Shown here piece after piece: positions 28,325 to 37,215 of a DNA stretch of 64,000 nucleotides. The stretch is from Xenorhabdus miraniensis (GTDB taxonomy: Bacteria; Pseudomonadota; Gammaproteobacteria; Enterobacterales; Enterobacteriaceae). Within the stretch, counting starts at the first letter, position 1, and each line of letters starts with the position of its first letter. Where the stretch lies: positions 37,017 through 101,016 of the forward strand of contig NZ_NITZ01000019.1 in the NCBI RefSeq assembly GCF_002632615.1, read 5' to 3'. The notes under the pieces were generated by a model. That model saw only the letters and a program-made list of their open reading frames with translations. It made no database searches and was not told the DNA's origin. The position numbers and the translations under genes are program-made.

Positions 28325-29734
28325 ATGAAAAAAACCAAAATTGTTTGTACTATCGGGCCAAAAACAGAATCCGAAGAAAAATTGACCGAACTGCTCAATG
28401 CCGGCATGAATGTAATGCGTTTGAATTTTTCTCACGGTGATTACGAAGAGCATGGTCAACGCATTAAAAATATTCGCGCGGTCGCAGCGAAAACTGGCAA
28501 AAAAGCAGCAATCCTACTGGATACCAAAGGCCCTGAAATACGCACCATGAAGCTGGAAGGAGGCAAAGATGTCTCTCTTACCGCAGGCCAGATTTTTACC
28601 TTTACGACAGATAAATCCACCATTGGCAATCAAGATCGCGTTGCAGTGACTTATGCAGGGCTGCCGGCAGATTTGGTATCAGGTAATACCATATTGGTTG
28701 ATGATGGTTTGATCGCCATGACAGTCAAAAATGTCACTGAAACTGAAGTTATCTGTGAAGTATTGAACAATGGTGACCTGGGCGAAAATAAAGGCGTTAA
28801 CCTGCCGAATGTTTCCATCAACCTGCCTGCATTGGCAGAGAAAGACAAACAAGATCTGGTATTCGGTTGTGAGCAAGGTGTAGATTTCATCGCTGCATCT
28901 TTCATCCGTAAGCGCTCCGATGTTCTGGAAATTCGTGAGCACCTGAAAGCCCACGCTGGCGAACATATCCAAATTATTTCTAAAATTGAAAACCAGGAAG
29001 GCTTGAATAACTTCGATGAAATTCTTGAAGCCTCAGACGGTATCATGGTTGCTCGCGGTGATTTAGGCGTTGAAATCCCAGTTGAAGAAGTTATCTTCGC
29101 TCAGAAGATGATGATCGAAAAATGTAATGCAGCTCGTAAAGTTGTTATCACCGCAACTCAAATGCTGGATTCCATGATCAAAAACCCACGCCCTACCCGT
29201 GCTGAAGCAGGCGACGTTGCCAACGCTATTTTAGATGGCACTGATGCAGTCATGCTTTCCGGTGAAAGCGCTAAAGGAAAATATCCTGTTGAGGCGGTTT
29301 CCATCATGGCAACTATCTGTGAACGTACAGACCGCGTCATGAACAGCCGCATTGAAAATACCAAGATTCAGAAACTGCGCGTTACTGAGGCAGTCAGCCG
29401 TGGCGCTGTTGAAATTGCAGAAAAACTGGAAGCACCGTTAATCGTTGTAGCAACCTATGGCGGTAAATCTGCAAGATCTATTCGCAAATATTTCCCTAAC
29501 GCACAAATTCTTGCTTTGACCACCAATGAAATCACTGCGCGCCAATTACTATTGGTCAAAGGTGTTTCCACTCAGATTGTAAAAGAAATCGCTTCTACTG
29601 ATGATTTTTACCGCATTGGTAAAGAAGCTGCTTTGGCGAGTGGTATGGCAAATAAAGGCGATATCGTTGTCATGGTATCTGGCGCATTGGTACCAAGTGG
29701 CACAACAAACACGTCTTCTGTTCATGTGCTTTAA
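28325..29734 (+). CDS. pykF: pyruvate kinase I
   Basis: Glycolytic enzyme making pyruvate and ATP from PEP and ADP; the F type is activated by fructose 1,6-bisphosphate. 469 residues, full length, from [20 protein letters not shown] to the C-terminal [15 protein letters not shown] with SVHVL. Active-site signature [10 protein letters not shown], the [11 protein letters not shown] block and the [24 protein letters not shown] region are present. The effector loop near the C-terminus follows E. coli PykF rather than PykA. A Cra-like site upstream and two terminators downstream make it a single-gene unit. Confidence 0.97.
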   Translation: MKKTKIVCTIGPKTESEEKLTELLNAGMNVMRLNFSHGDYEEHGQRIKNIRAVAAKTGKKAAILLDTKGPEIRTMKLEGGKDVSLTAGQIFTFTTDKSTIGNQDRVAVTYAGLPADLVSGNTILVDDGLIAMTVKNVTETEVICEVLNNGDLGENKGVNLPNVSINLPALAEKDKQDLVFGCEQGVDFIAASFIRKRSDVLEIREHLKAHAGEHIQIISKIENQEGLNNFDEILEASDGIMVARGDLGVEIPVEEVIFAQKMMIEKCNAARKVVITATQMLDSMIKNPRPTRAEAGDVANAILDGTDAVMLSGESAKGKYPVEAVSIMATICERTDRVMNSRIENTKIQKLRVTEAVSRGAVEIAEKLEAPLIVVATYGGKSARSIRKYFPNAQILALTTNEITARQLLLVKGVSTQIVKEIASTDDFYRIGKEAALASGMANKGDIVVMVSGALVPSGTTNTSSVHVL

Positions 29735-29762
29735 AGCTGTACTTTTTAATCATGAACATTGT

Positions 29763-29782
29763 GCTGCCTAACCTCAGGCAGC
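29763..29782 (+). terminator. hairpin after pykF
   Basis: GCTGCCT (29763-29769) pairs with AGGCAGC (29776-29782), 28 nt after the pykF stop; weak U tract. It is backed up by a second terminator 17 nt on. Confidence 0.6.
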
Positions 29783-29798
29783 ATAGTCAATCATAATT

Positions 29799-29836
29799 AA
29801 AGCCCATATTGGTATTAAACTGAATTGGGCTTTTTA
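29799..29836 (+). terminator. intrinsic terminator after pykF
   Basis: AAAGCCCA (29799-29806) pairs with TGGGCTTT (29826-29833) and is followed by TTTAT. The next 480 bases (29837-30318) are AT-rich and show no gene. Confidence 0.85.
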
Positions 29837-30318
29837 TATTTCCATGACGTACCATTATCTTAATGAACTTTACAATTTCTATACAGTTACATTGAACATA
29901 TTTCCAAAATTGAAATAAACCATAATGTTAGGAAACACAGGCTAATACCAGAACCATAATTTATTCGTAGCCTTCTATAGTGATGTTCAATACAGAAATA
30001 CTTTACTGTTTTTACTCATTGGCGTTTAAGACCAATACTCACCACATAACAATAAGTTGCATTGCTTTATTGATATTTGGTTTAATGACTTCTCGACCAT
30101 TAAAATAACTAAATAGACAATTTGTGCTCTCATTTATTATGTCAAAACTGTAAAAATGGTATGCACATCACGTAACAATTAAGACGATTCTGGTTAAATC
30201 ATCCACTCGACTACTATTTTATTGTCGATGTCCAAAAATTATTGGCTTATTTTGAGATAAAGAACAGTAGAATTTTTTTTCGTAGAAAAAATTTATTCTC
30301 TTTCTAAAATAGTTTGTG

Positions 30319-30368
30319 TAATACTTAGATGGCTACTTGGAGATTAACTTAATCTAGAGGGTATTGTA
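30319..30368 (+). promoter_or_regulatory. lpp promoter -10 and conserved mRNA leader
   Basis: A -10 element TAATAC at 30319-30324 precedes the leader GGCTACTTGGAGATTAAC (30331-30348), which is nearly the same as the 5' end of E. coli lpp mRNA, and the ribosome site AGAGGGT. Strong conservation of the untranslated leader fits an abundant, stable message. Confidence 0.8.
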
Positions 30369-30605
30369 ATGAATCGTACTAAAGTTGTACTTGGTGCAGT
30401 AATTCTGGCTTCTACTCTGTTAGCAGGTTGTTCAAGCGCGACTAAAGTCGAGCAACTTGCTTCGCAGGTTCAAACTCTCGGTTCTAAAGTTGACCAGCTG
30501 AGCAATGACCTTAGTTCTATTCGTTCTGATGTACAATCAGCCAAAGACGAAGCAGCTCGAGCGAATCAACGCCTTAATAACCAAGTTCGTTCATACAAGA
30601 AATAA
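30369..30605 (+). CDS. lpp: major outer membrane (Braun) lipoprotein
   Basis: 78-residue lipoprotein that links the outer membrane to peptidoglycan. Signal peptide with lipobox LLAGC (mature N-terminus Cys21), then a trimeric coiled coil of heptads ([22 protein letters not shown], read in register) and the terminal Lys of VRSYKK, which is the residue cross-linked to meso-diaminopimelate. Length and layout equal E. coli Lpp. The gene is flanked by its conserved leader and a strong terminator. The next gene, ldtE, encodes an enzyme of the family that makes peptidoglycan cross-links. Confidence 0.98.
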   Translation: MNRTKVVLGAVILASTLLAGCSSATKVEQLASQVQTLGSKVDQLSNDLSSIRSDVQSAKDEAARANQRLNNQVRSYKK

Positions 30606-30623
30606 GCTTGTAGCAAATAACAA

Positions 30624-30658
30624 AAATGGCGTACTACAGTGTACGCCATTTCTCTTTT
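30624..30658 (+). terminator. intrinsic terminator of lpp
   Basis: AAATGGCGTAC (30624-30634) pairs perfectly with GTACGCCATTT (30641-30651), followed by CTCTTTT, 18 nt after the lpp stop. Confidence 0.92.
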
Positions 30659-30714
30659 CCAGTTCCCATTTATTAAACGAAAATAACTCCCTTTCTCCCT
30701 ATATCATTAAAGAT

Positions 30715-31779
30715 TCAGGTTTCAGGTTGATAAATTGGTCCTGGCTGACGTAATCGAGGGATTTTAGCGGGTTTAGTTTCAGAAATAGTTGCTTCACCAT
30801 TTTCAGTCGGCCCTAAAATTCCCGGTTCTTTTTGACTATTTGAAACCTGCCCTATATTTACCTCTACCGGCATTCCTGAACGGCGGATTATAGCTTGATC
30901 AACAAGAAGTTCGTTTGTTTTACTATCAGCAATGAATTTCATTAATCCTTCAGAACGCGGGATTGGCAATATCTGTGGATCATCTGTCTCTTGTTTAGAA
31001 AGGGGCTGATGAACTTCCACATAGCGCTTACCGTTCGGCTCTACAGCGTACTTAATAGGTTCATTAATGATCTGAACACGCGTTCCCCGTGGAATTATGC
31101 GGAACAAATGTTCAATATCGTCGGGCCTTAAGCGAATACATCCCGAACTGACACGCATGCCAATACCAAAATTCGCATTTGTGCCGTGGATTAGATATTC
31201 ACCACGTCCAGCCGCTAAACGTAAAGCAAAATCACCCATTGGATTATCCGGGCCCGCAGGTATCACAGTGGGTAAAATGATTCCCCGACTTGCATAATCC
31301 TTGCGGATATTAGCAGTTGGTGTCCATGTTGGATGTTTGATCAATTGGCTAACTGATGTCGTCATAGTTGGTGTATTACGTCCAAGTTGACCTATACCGA
31401 TAGGATATACGATGACATGGTTTGCCCCATTGGGGAAATAATAGAGCCTCAATTCAGCCAGGTTGATGATAATCCCCTGACGGGGTGTATCTGGAAGCAG
31501 CATCTGCGATGGAATAATGAGTTCCGTACCGGCTTTCGGTAAATACGGATCAACTCCAGGGTTAGCTTCCAACATTGCCAATAAGCCGATTTCGTATTTA
31601 GTTGCAATGGATTCCAGTGGAAGACCATCATCGGGCACAACATAAGTCGAGTTTTTACCAATCAAACGACTATTAGCAGGAGGCAATGGGTATTCGAGAG
31701 CATAAGCGGTATTAGCCAATCCCCCTAACGATAACATGGCAACCAAGAAGATGCCGATCAAAGTTAAAAATCGTTTCAT
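30715..31779 (-). CDS. ldtE: L,D-transpeptidase (YnhG/LdtE type)
   Basis: Periplasmic YkuD-family transpeptidase of 354 residues. Order: signal peptide ending about residue 27 (TAYA), LysM-like module (YVVPDDGLPLESIATKYEIG, then PGVDPYLPKAGTELIIPSQ), catalytic domain with HGTNANFGIGMRVSSGCIRL, whose Cys is the nucleophile, and a Pro-rich C-terminal tail. In E. coli LdtE forms 3-3 (mDap-mDap) cross-links while relatives attach Lpp. Location beside lpp matches E. coli ynhG. The tail is longer than in E. coli (334 residues). Upstream, where E. coli has the suf operon, menI follows after only 158 bases. Confidence 0.93.
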   Translation of the reverse strand: MKRFLTLIGIFLVAMLSLGGLANTAYALEYPLPPANSRLIGKNSTYVVPDDGLPLESIATKYEIGLLAMLEANPGVDPYLPKAGTELIIPSQMLLPDTPRQGIIINLAELRLYYFPNGANHVIVYPIGIGQLGRNTPTMTTSVSQLIKHPTWTPTANIRKDYASRGIILPTVIPAGPDNPMGDFALRLAAGRGEYLIHGTNANFGIGMRVSSGCIRLRPDDIEHLFRIIPRGTRVQIINEPIKYAVEPNGKRYVEVHQPLSKQETDDPQILPIPRSEGLMKFIADSKTNELLVDQAIIRRSGMPVEVNIGQVSNSQKEPGILGPTENGEATISETKPAKIPRLRQPGPIYQPET

Positions 31780-31937
31780 AACATGCTTCCTGAACTGATA
31801 CTTGAATGTTATTGGTTAATTAATAGACTACTTTGCAAGACTATTCTATCCCATTCACGGCAAAAATATATCAGGTTGTTCCCGTCAGCCAAATACTGAC
31901 AGGAACAAAAACGCAATCATCGGTTGGAATAATAATG

Positions 31938-32351
31938 CTAAGACAAAACCGCTGTTGTCAGGCGGGATGTACAACACAATTGTTGTTTATCATTATAGAT
32001 ATCAATCTGCCAAACTTGATGTGAACGCCCCAGATGGATAGGTTTACAAACACCTTTAACTACGCCTTCACGAACAGATTTAAGATGGTTGGCATTGATC
32101 TCAACCCCTACCACTTGCTGTTCACCTTCTGAGCAAAGATACCCCGCGAACGAACCAAGTGTTTCAGCCAATACCACCGAGGCCCCGCCATGCAGAATAC
32201 CAAACGGCTGTTTAGTCCGTTGATCAACAGGCATTATTCCTTCAATAAAATCATCGCCAATCTGGGTAAACTCGATTCCTACATGTCTTACCATGCTCTC
32301 ATCAATAAATTGATTCAGCATATTCACATCTATATTACGTTTCCAAATCAC
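31938..32351 (-). CDS. menI: 1,4-dihydroxy-2-naphthoyl-CoA hydrolase (hotdog thioesterase)
   Basis: Hotdog-fold thioesterase of 137 residues that hydrolyses DHNA-CoA in menaquinone synthesis. The catalytic Glu lies in FGILHGGASVVLAETLGSFAG, the helix typical of this PaaI-like family; the C-terminal part GVCKPIHLGRSHQVWQIDIYN also matches E. coli YdiI. The ATG overlaps the stop of ydiJ by four bases, so both are translated from one message, as in E. coli. The linkage to ydiJ is conserved although no metabolic connection is obvious. Confidence 0.93.
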   Translation of the reverse strand: MIWKRNIDVNMLNQFIDESMVRHVGIEFTQIGDDFIEGIMPVDQRTKQPFGILHGGASVVLAETLGSFAGYLCSEGEQQVVGVEINANHLKSVREGVVKGVCKPIHLGRSHQVWQIDIYNDKQQLCCTSRLTTAVLS

Positions 32352-35300
32352 GTTATTATCTCCAATAAGGCTTGTAATGGATGTTTAAGTTGCTTTCCTT
32401 CCAGACGTTTCACCTGACTGCGGCATGAATATCCTGTACTCAGACAGTGCTCTAAAGAGAGATTTTTCAGTGCCGGAGCCCATGAAAGCTTGTAGATGCC
32501 AATCGAGTTATCCAAATTTTTCTTTTCATGTCCGTATGTACCTGCCATACCACAGCATCCTACACTGACATTATTTAATTGATGACCAAAATGACGGAAA
32601 ATATCCCCCCATTGCTTACCGCTATTCGGCAATGCCGTCACTTCTGTACAGTGCCCCAGTAAATACCAATTCTGGCTGGATATTAAGCTATCACACTTCT
32701 CTGGTGACATTTTTTCCGGCAGGTTATTGATTAGCCACTCATGGACTAATTGAACCTGAAAATTACCCCGTCGCTCGCCAAGAATATCTTGATATTCATC
32801 CCGATAACACAATACTAAAGCAGGGTCGACTCCCACCATGGGAATATTCAGACGCGCCACTCGATTAAGAAAATCAGCCGTTTTTTCTGCCGTTTTGGCA
32901 AATCGGCTCAAAAACCCTTTGACATGTTGCGCCTTCCCGTTCGGTGAAAATGGTAACAATACGGGTTTATATCCCAATTTTTCCACCAATTGCACAAAAT
33001 CAGTCACCACTTTCGCATCGTGATAACTCGTAAAAGGATCTTGAACAATCAGCATATGCTGAGCACGTTCAGATGGCGATAGGGTTTCTAATTGTTCCAA
33101 CGTCGTTCTGGCAGCATAATGGCCTGCAAGCTGTTGTTGCAATGTCGGATAGGAAAGTAATGGCAGATCAACCATACCAATAGTATTTTGGCTGATTTTC
33201 TGTACCCACGGCTGTTTCAGGAAAAAATTAAACATCCGAGGTACTTTTGCCATCAACGGCGTACTGTGCTCAACATTCGCAACAATATGATCACGCAGGG
33301 GACGCAGGTAACGACCGTGATAAAGTTCCAAAAAACGCGAACGGAACGAAGGGACATCAATCTTAATCGGGCATTGTGTTGAACAAGCCTTACAGGCTAA
33401 ACAACCTGACATTGCTTCTTTCACTTCATGTGAAAAATCATACTCTCCTCGCCATGCTTTCCAGCTATGGCGCGTTTTTTCAATCAATCCTCGTAAACTG
33501 GGGCGCGTCTGATCAAATCCCTGCTCCAATAAATCAGGCTCAACCCCCTGCTCCGTCAAAAGCCGCAACCACTCCCTGACAAGAGTTGCCCTTCCTTTGG
33601 GAGAATGTATGCGATGCTGGCTAATTTTCATTGAAGGGCACATGGGGCTTTTGACATCAAAATTGAAGCACAAGCCATTGCCATTACATTCCATCGCTCC
33701 ACGAAATGCCGTTCTCACATTGACAGGAATGGTACGATCATAGGTTCCTCGCTTGGCTGCATCAACTTTCATCATTGGGGAATCAATGCCAATTGGTGGG
33801 CAAATTTTCCCCGGATTCAGGCGATTAAATGGATCAAATGCCGCTTTAATACGACGCAATTCATCATACAAAGTTTCGCCAAAAAAAGCCGGACTGTATT
33901 CCGCACGGAATCCTTTACCATGCTCACCCCATAACAAACCACCATATTTTGCTGTCAAATGAACAATTTCATCAGAAATCTGCTTCATCAAAACTTCTTG
34001 TTGAGGATCACACATATCCAGCGCAGGGCGCACATGTAAAACACCTGCATCTACATGTCCAAACATGCCATAATTCAGTTTGTGACTATCCAGCAACTGA
34101 CGAAACTCGGCAATATAATCAGCGAGGTGTTGCGGTGGAACGCAAGTATCTTCGACAAATGGAATTGGCTTGGCAGCGCCTTTACTGTTACCAAGTAATC
34201 CAACGGATTTTTTCCGCATAGCATAAATGCGTTCAATATCCATTAAGTCATGGCACGTTTGATAACCAATGATGCCCGCTTGATTTTTTGCCATTAATTC
34301 ATCAAGGCGCACGCAAAGATCATGAACCAATTGATTAATTTGCGGTTCATCATTACCACTGAATTCAACAATATTCAGCCCTTGCATATCCTTATCAGGC
34401 ACATCAGCGATTAATTCTTTCACTGAATGCCAGATGATATCTTCACGCGCCAGATTGAGCACTTTAGAGTCCACAGTTTCGACTGAAAGTGCTTGCGCTT
34501 CTACCATAAAAGGGGCATTACGCAGGGCAGAATCGAAAGAGTCATATTTAACATTCACCAACCGCCTGACTTTTGGCAGAGGAGTAATATCCAACGTGGC
34601 CTCTGTAATAAAGGCCAGTGTGCCTTCAGAGCCGGTTAAAATACGGGTAAGGTCAAACGTCTGCATATCATCGCTGAACACATGGCGTAAATCGTATCCT
34701 GTCAGGAACCGATTGAGCTTAGGAAACTTCTCAAGAATCAACTTCCTTTGCTCACGACAACGCTCCAAGACCGTTTTATAAATACCCCCGATGCGCGTCT
34801 CTTCCTGAGCAATCGATTCCGCCAATGCCGTATTCATAGATCGGGTATCAAACATTTCCCCTCCCAATAAAACAGCACGCACACCCAACACATGATCAGA
34901 AGTTTTACCATAAACCAACGATCCTTGGCCGGAAGCATCTGTATTGATCATGCCGCCCAAAGTGGCGCGATTGCTGGTTGAGAGTTCAGGAGAAAAAAAG
35001 TAACCAAATGGTTTCAGATATTGATTGAGTTGATCTTTGATAACACCGGCTTCGACTTTAACCCATCCCTGTTCTGGATTAATTTCCAGAATACGGTTCA
35101 TGTACCGGGACATATCCACCACAATACCATTGTTAAGTGATTGCCCATTCGTTCCAGTTCCCCCACCTCGTGGGGTAAATGTCAGAGTTTGAAAGCGTTC
35201 CTCACCTGCTATCCTTGTCAATAATACAACATCGGCACTGGAGCGCGGGAATACAACAGCTTGCGGCAACAATTGGTAAATACTGTTATCTGTCGCCATA

Positions 35301-35419
35301 GTCAGTCTATCGGCATAACTACTGGTTGTGTCTCCAGTAAAGCCAGCTTCTTTCAATGCAGTCAAATAGTCCTGTGCCAGATCACTGACATGGGGGGCTT
35401 GTGATATACGTGGGATCAT
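32348..35419 (-). CDS. ydiJ: FAD-linked oxidase with Fe-S domain (YdiJ, D-2-hydroxyglutarate dehydrogenase type)
   Basis: Large flavoprotein of 1023 residues. N-terminal FAD-binding (PCMH) domain with TPRGGGTGTNGQSLNNGIVV, FAD-oxidase C domain (DAGVLHVRPALDM, GEHGKGFRAEY), then an Fe-S region with CLACKACSTQCP, and a C-terminal CCG-type segment VGCCGMAGTYGHE. Length and domain order equal E. coli YdiJ, which has been characterised as a D-2-hydroxyglutarate dehydrogenase. It feeds electrons from the 2-hydroxy acid into the cell's redox carriers (family inference). First gene of ydiJ-menI; GGGG lies upstream of the ATG. Substrate is taken from the homologue. Confidence 0.92.
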   Translation of the reverse strand: MIPRISQAPHVSDLAQDYLTALKEAGFTGDTTSSYADRLTMATDNSIYQLLPQAVVFPRSSADVVLLTRIAGEERFQTLTFTPRGGGTGTNGQSLNNGIVVDMSRYMNRILEINPEQGWVKVEAGVIKDQLNQYLKPFGYFFSPELSTSNRATLGGMINTDASGQGSLVYGKTSDHVLGVRAVLLGGEMFDTRSMNTALAESIAQEETRIGGIYKTVLERCREQRKLILEKFPKLNRFLTGYDLRHVFSDDMQTFDLTRILTGSEGTLAFITEATLDITPLPKVRRLVNVKYDSFDSALRNAPFMVEAQALSVETVDSKVLNLAREDIIWHSVKELIADVPDKDMQGLNIVEFSGNDEPQINQLVHDLCVRLDELMAKNQAGIIGYQTCHDLMDIERIYAMRKKSVGLLGNSKGAAKPIPFVEDTCVPPQHLADYIAEFRQLLDSHKLNYGMFGHVDAGVLHVRPALDMCDPQQEVLMKQISDEIVHLTAKYGGLLWGEHGKGFRAEYSPAFFGETLYDELRRIKAAFDPFNRLNPGKICPPIGIDSPMMKVDAAKRGTYDRTIPVNVRTAFRGAMECNGNGLCFNFDVKSPMCPSMKISQHRIHSPKGRATLVREWLRLLTEQGVEPDLLEQGFDQTRPSLRGLIEKTRHSWKAWRGEYDFSHEVKEAMSGCLACKACSTQCPIKIDVPSFRSRFLELYHGRYLRPLRDHIVANVEHSTPLMAKVPRMFNFFLKQPWVQKISQNTIGMVDLPLLSYPTLQQQLAGHYAARTTLEQLETLSPSERAQHMLIVQDPFTSYHDAKVVTDFVQLVEKLGYKPVLLPFSPNGKAQHVKGFLSRFAKTAEKTADFLNRVARLNIPMVGVDPALVLCYRDEYQDILGERRGNFQVQLVHEWLINNLPEKMSPEKCDSLISSQNWYLLGHCTEVTALPNSGKQWGDIFRHFGHQLNNVSVGCCGMAGTYGHEKKNLDNSIGIYKLSWAPALKNLSLEHCLSTGYSCRSQVKRLEGKQLKHPLQALLEIIT

Positions 35420-35634
35420 TGGCTAGTTGCCCCTTTTCTCATTAGCATTTAGTATCAACATTGCGTTCTATTTATATACTATCCAGGGTAGCGTAACTCA
35501 GACACTTGCCTGAGAGGCAGGCTTTTAACCATATCACAATATTTATCTATTTTGAGCAACCAGTGAAATAACGTTATATTTAATTACCATTGTTACTGCC
35601 AACAGTATTTTCAATTGCCAAGAGAAATTATTTC

Positions 35635-36744
35635 ATGGAAAAATCGCAATCATACCAAGATCTGCCCAAACTGTTATTCGCTCTATTTTTCATTTTATTG
35701 CTCATTACAACCAGTTTTTGGGTCTTAAGCCCTTTCATTTTAGGATTCATTTGGTCGGGAATGGTCGTTATCGCAACTTGGCCCTTGTTGGAAAAACTGC
35801 AACAACGATTATGGGGAAAGCGCTGGATCGCCGTTTCCATAATGACGTTACTATTAGTCTTATTGTTCGTTATTCCGATCGCATTACTGGTCAGCAGCTT
35901 GGTGGAAAACAGTGCTCCATTGATTGCATGGGCAAAATCCCCCTCTGCTTTTCATCTGCCACAATTGGAGTGGCTCAGCCGAATACCTGTGGTTGGCGAT
36001 GATTTATATCTTAAATGGCAAGCTCTCATTGCTGATGGCAGTAACCTGCTTCTCAACAAAATTCCGCCTTATATCGGTAAAGCCGCAACATGGTTTTTTA
36101 CTCAAGCCGCTAATGCAGGCCGCTTCCTTTTCCATCTGGCACTGATGGTAATGTTCAGCGTATTACTGTATTGGAAAGGTGAACAGGTTATGCTCAGTAT
36201 TCGCCATTTCGCTATCCGGCTGGCAGATAAACGTGGTGATGCAGTAGTATTACTGGCAGCACAATCCATTCGCGCCGTTGCTCTTGGTGTGGTTGTCACA
36301 GCCTTGGTTCAAGCCATCGCGGGTGGAATTGGGCTAGCCATTGCCGGCATTCCCTATCCAATGATATTAACAGTGCTGATGTTTGTATGTTGTGTTGCCC
36401 AGCTAGGGCCTTTACTCGTCCTTATTCCATCTATCGCATGGCTTTATTGGACAGGAGAAACAACATGGGGAACCATTTTGGTTGTCTGGAGCCTGGTTCT
36501 GACGACAATGGATGGTGTGCTTCGCCCCTTCCTTATTCGCCTTGGTGCTGACTTACCGATGGTTTTAATTCTTACTGGTGTAATAGGCGGTATACTTTCT
36601 TTGGGTGTAATCGGGTTATTTATTGGCCCTGTTGTGCTGGCTATTTCTTACAGCCTCCTGTTGGCATGGATGAATGAAGTCCCTAAGCCTGAAAGTAATA
36701 TGGCCGATGCAGAAAAACATTTCAGCAAGAAGCACGTTAAATAA
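35635..36744 (+). CDS. ydiK: AI-2E family (UPF0118) transporter YdiK
   Basis: Inner-membrane protein of about 369 residues with seven or eight hydrophobic segments, of the AI-2E/PerM permease family. It aligns with E. coli YdiK through WVLSPFILGFIWSGMVVIATWP, the ALGVVVTALVQAIAGGIGLA block, TTWGTILVVWSLVL and RLGADLPMVLILTGVIGG. The start at 35635 (MEKSQSYQDL) fits the homologue; an upstream in-frame start at 35590 adds residues not seen there. Function is not known. It is divergent from ydiJ and is followed by the small RNA gene rprA, as in E. coli. Confidence 0.9.
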   Translation: MEKSQSYQDLPKLLFALFFILLLITTSFWVLSPFILGFIWSGMVVIATWPLLEKLQQRLWGKRWIAVSIMTLLLVLLFVIPIALLVSSLVENSAPLIAWAKSPSAFHLPQLEWLSRIPVVGDDLYLKWQALIADGSNLLLNKIPPYIGKAATWFFTQAANAGRFLFHLALMVMFSVLLYWKGEQVMLSIRHFAIRLADKRGDAVVLLAAQSIRAVALGVVVTALVQAIAGGIGLAIAGIPYPMILTVLMFVCCVAQLGPLLVLIPSIAWLYWTGETTWGTILVVWSLVLTTMDGVLRPFLIRLGADLPMVLILTGVIGGILSLGVIGLFIGPVVLAISYSLLLAWMNEVPKPESNMADAEKHFSKKHVK

Positions 36745-36914
36745 TCAAATAACTGCGTGAGAATATTATTTTCTCACGCAATTATCATTGCGATGAATAT
36801 GTCTCCCAAGTCCTATCTAAAAAATAAATTCATTTTTCAAAAGAAATAAAAATCACCGGAAAATTGTTACAAAAAAGTTATTTTTTCAAAGTTTCTTTTC
36901 TAGGTTCTATTTAT

Positions 36915-36928
36915 TAAGAGGATTCTTA
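36915..36928 (+). promoter_or_regulatory. RcsB box in front of rprA
   Basis: TAAGAGGATTCTTA is palindromic and matches 11 of 14 positions of the RcsAB box consensus TAAGAATATTCCTA. It ends just before the expected -35 region of a promoter with -10 TATTCT at 36955-36960, the position needed for activation. Confidence 0.72.
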
Positions 36929-36966
36929 ATGAATAAACTCATTTATTAAATTAGTATTCTTTACAT

Positions 36967-37090
36967 CGAAACAAATGTTTCCCAGTGAATTGCTACCCCA
37001 GCCTATAAACGCCATAGGCTGGGATGAACGAAGTAATATATATTGCTGTGTGTAGTCTTTGCCTGTCAGCCCATGATAGGCTTTTTTTTT
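36967..37090 (+). ncRNA. rprA: RprA small regulatory RNA
   Basis: The 3' portion ATTGCTGTGTGTAGTCTTTG (37042-37061) is identical to the matching part of E. coli RprA and is followed by its terminator: GCCTGTCA (37061-37068), loop GCCCA, TGATAGGC (37074-37081) and about nine U. Upstream lies a second stem CCCAGCCTAT/ATAGGCTGGG. RprA is an Hfq-dependent RNA that activates rpoS translation and is itself induced by the Rcs envelope-stress system; the RcsB box upstream and the ydiK neighbour agree with E. coli. The 5' end is estimated from the -10 element and may be off by several bases. Confidence 0.88.
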
Positions 37091-37160
37091 TGGCATTTTT
37101 TCAGTTTTTCTTCTATTAATTAATCATCATCACTAAAAAAGATCATGTTACATAGAATAT

Positions 37161-37190
37161 AAAAGCCTGCGAATATTCTGACAGGCTTTT
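37161..37190 (-). terminator. intrinsic terminator of ppsA
   Basis: On the minus strand AAAAGCCTG (37190-37182) pairs with CAGGCTTTT (37169-37161), followed by ATATT, 26 nt past the ppsA stop. The A-rich start and U-rich end suggest it works on both strands. Confidence 0.85.
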
Positions 37191-37215
37191 AAATTCAGGC
37201 CTGAATTATATTCAA

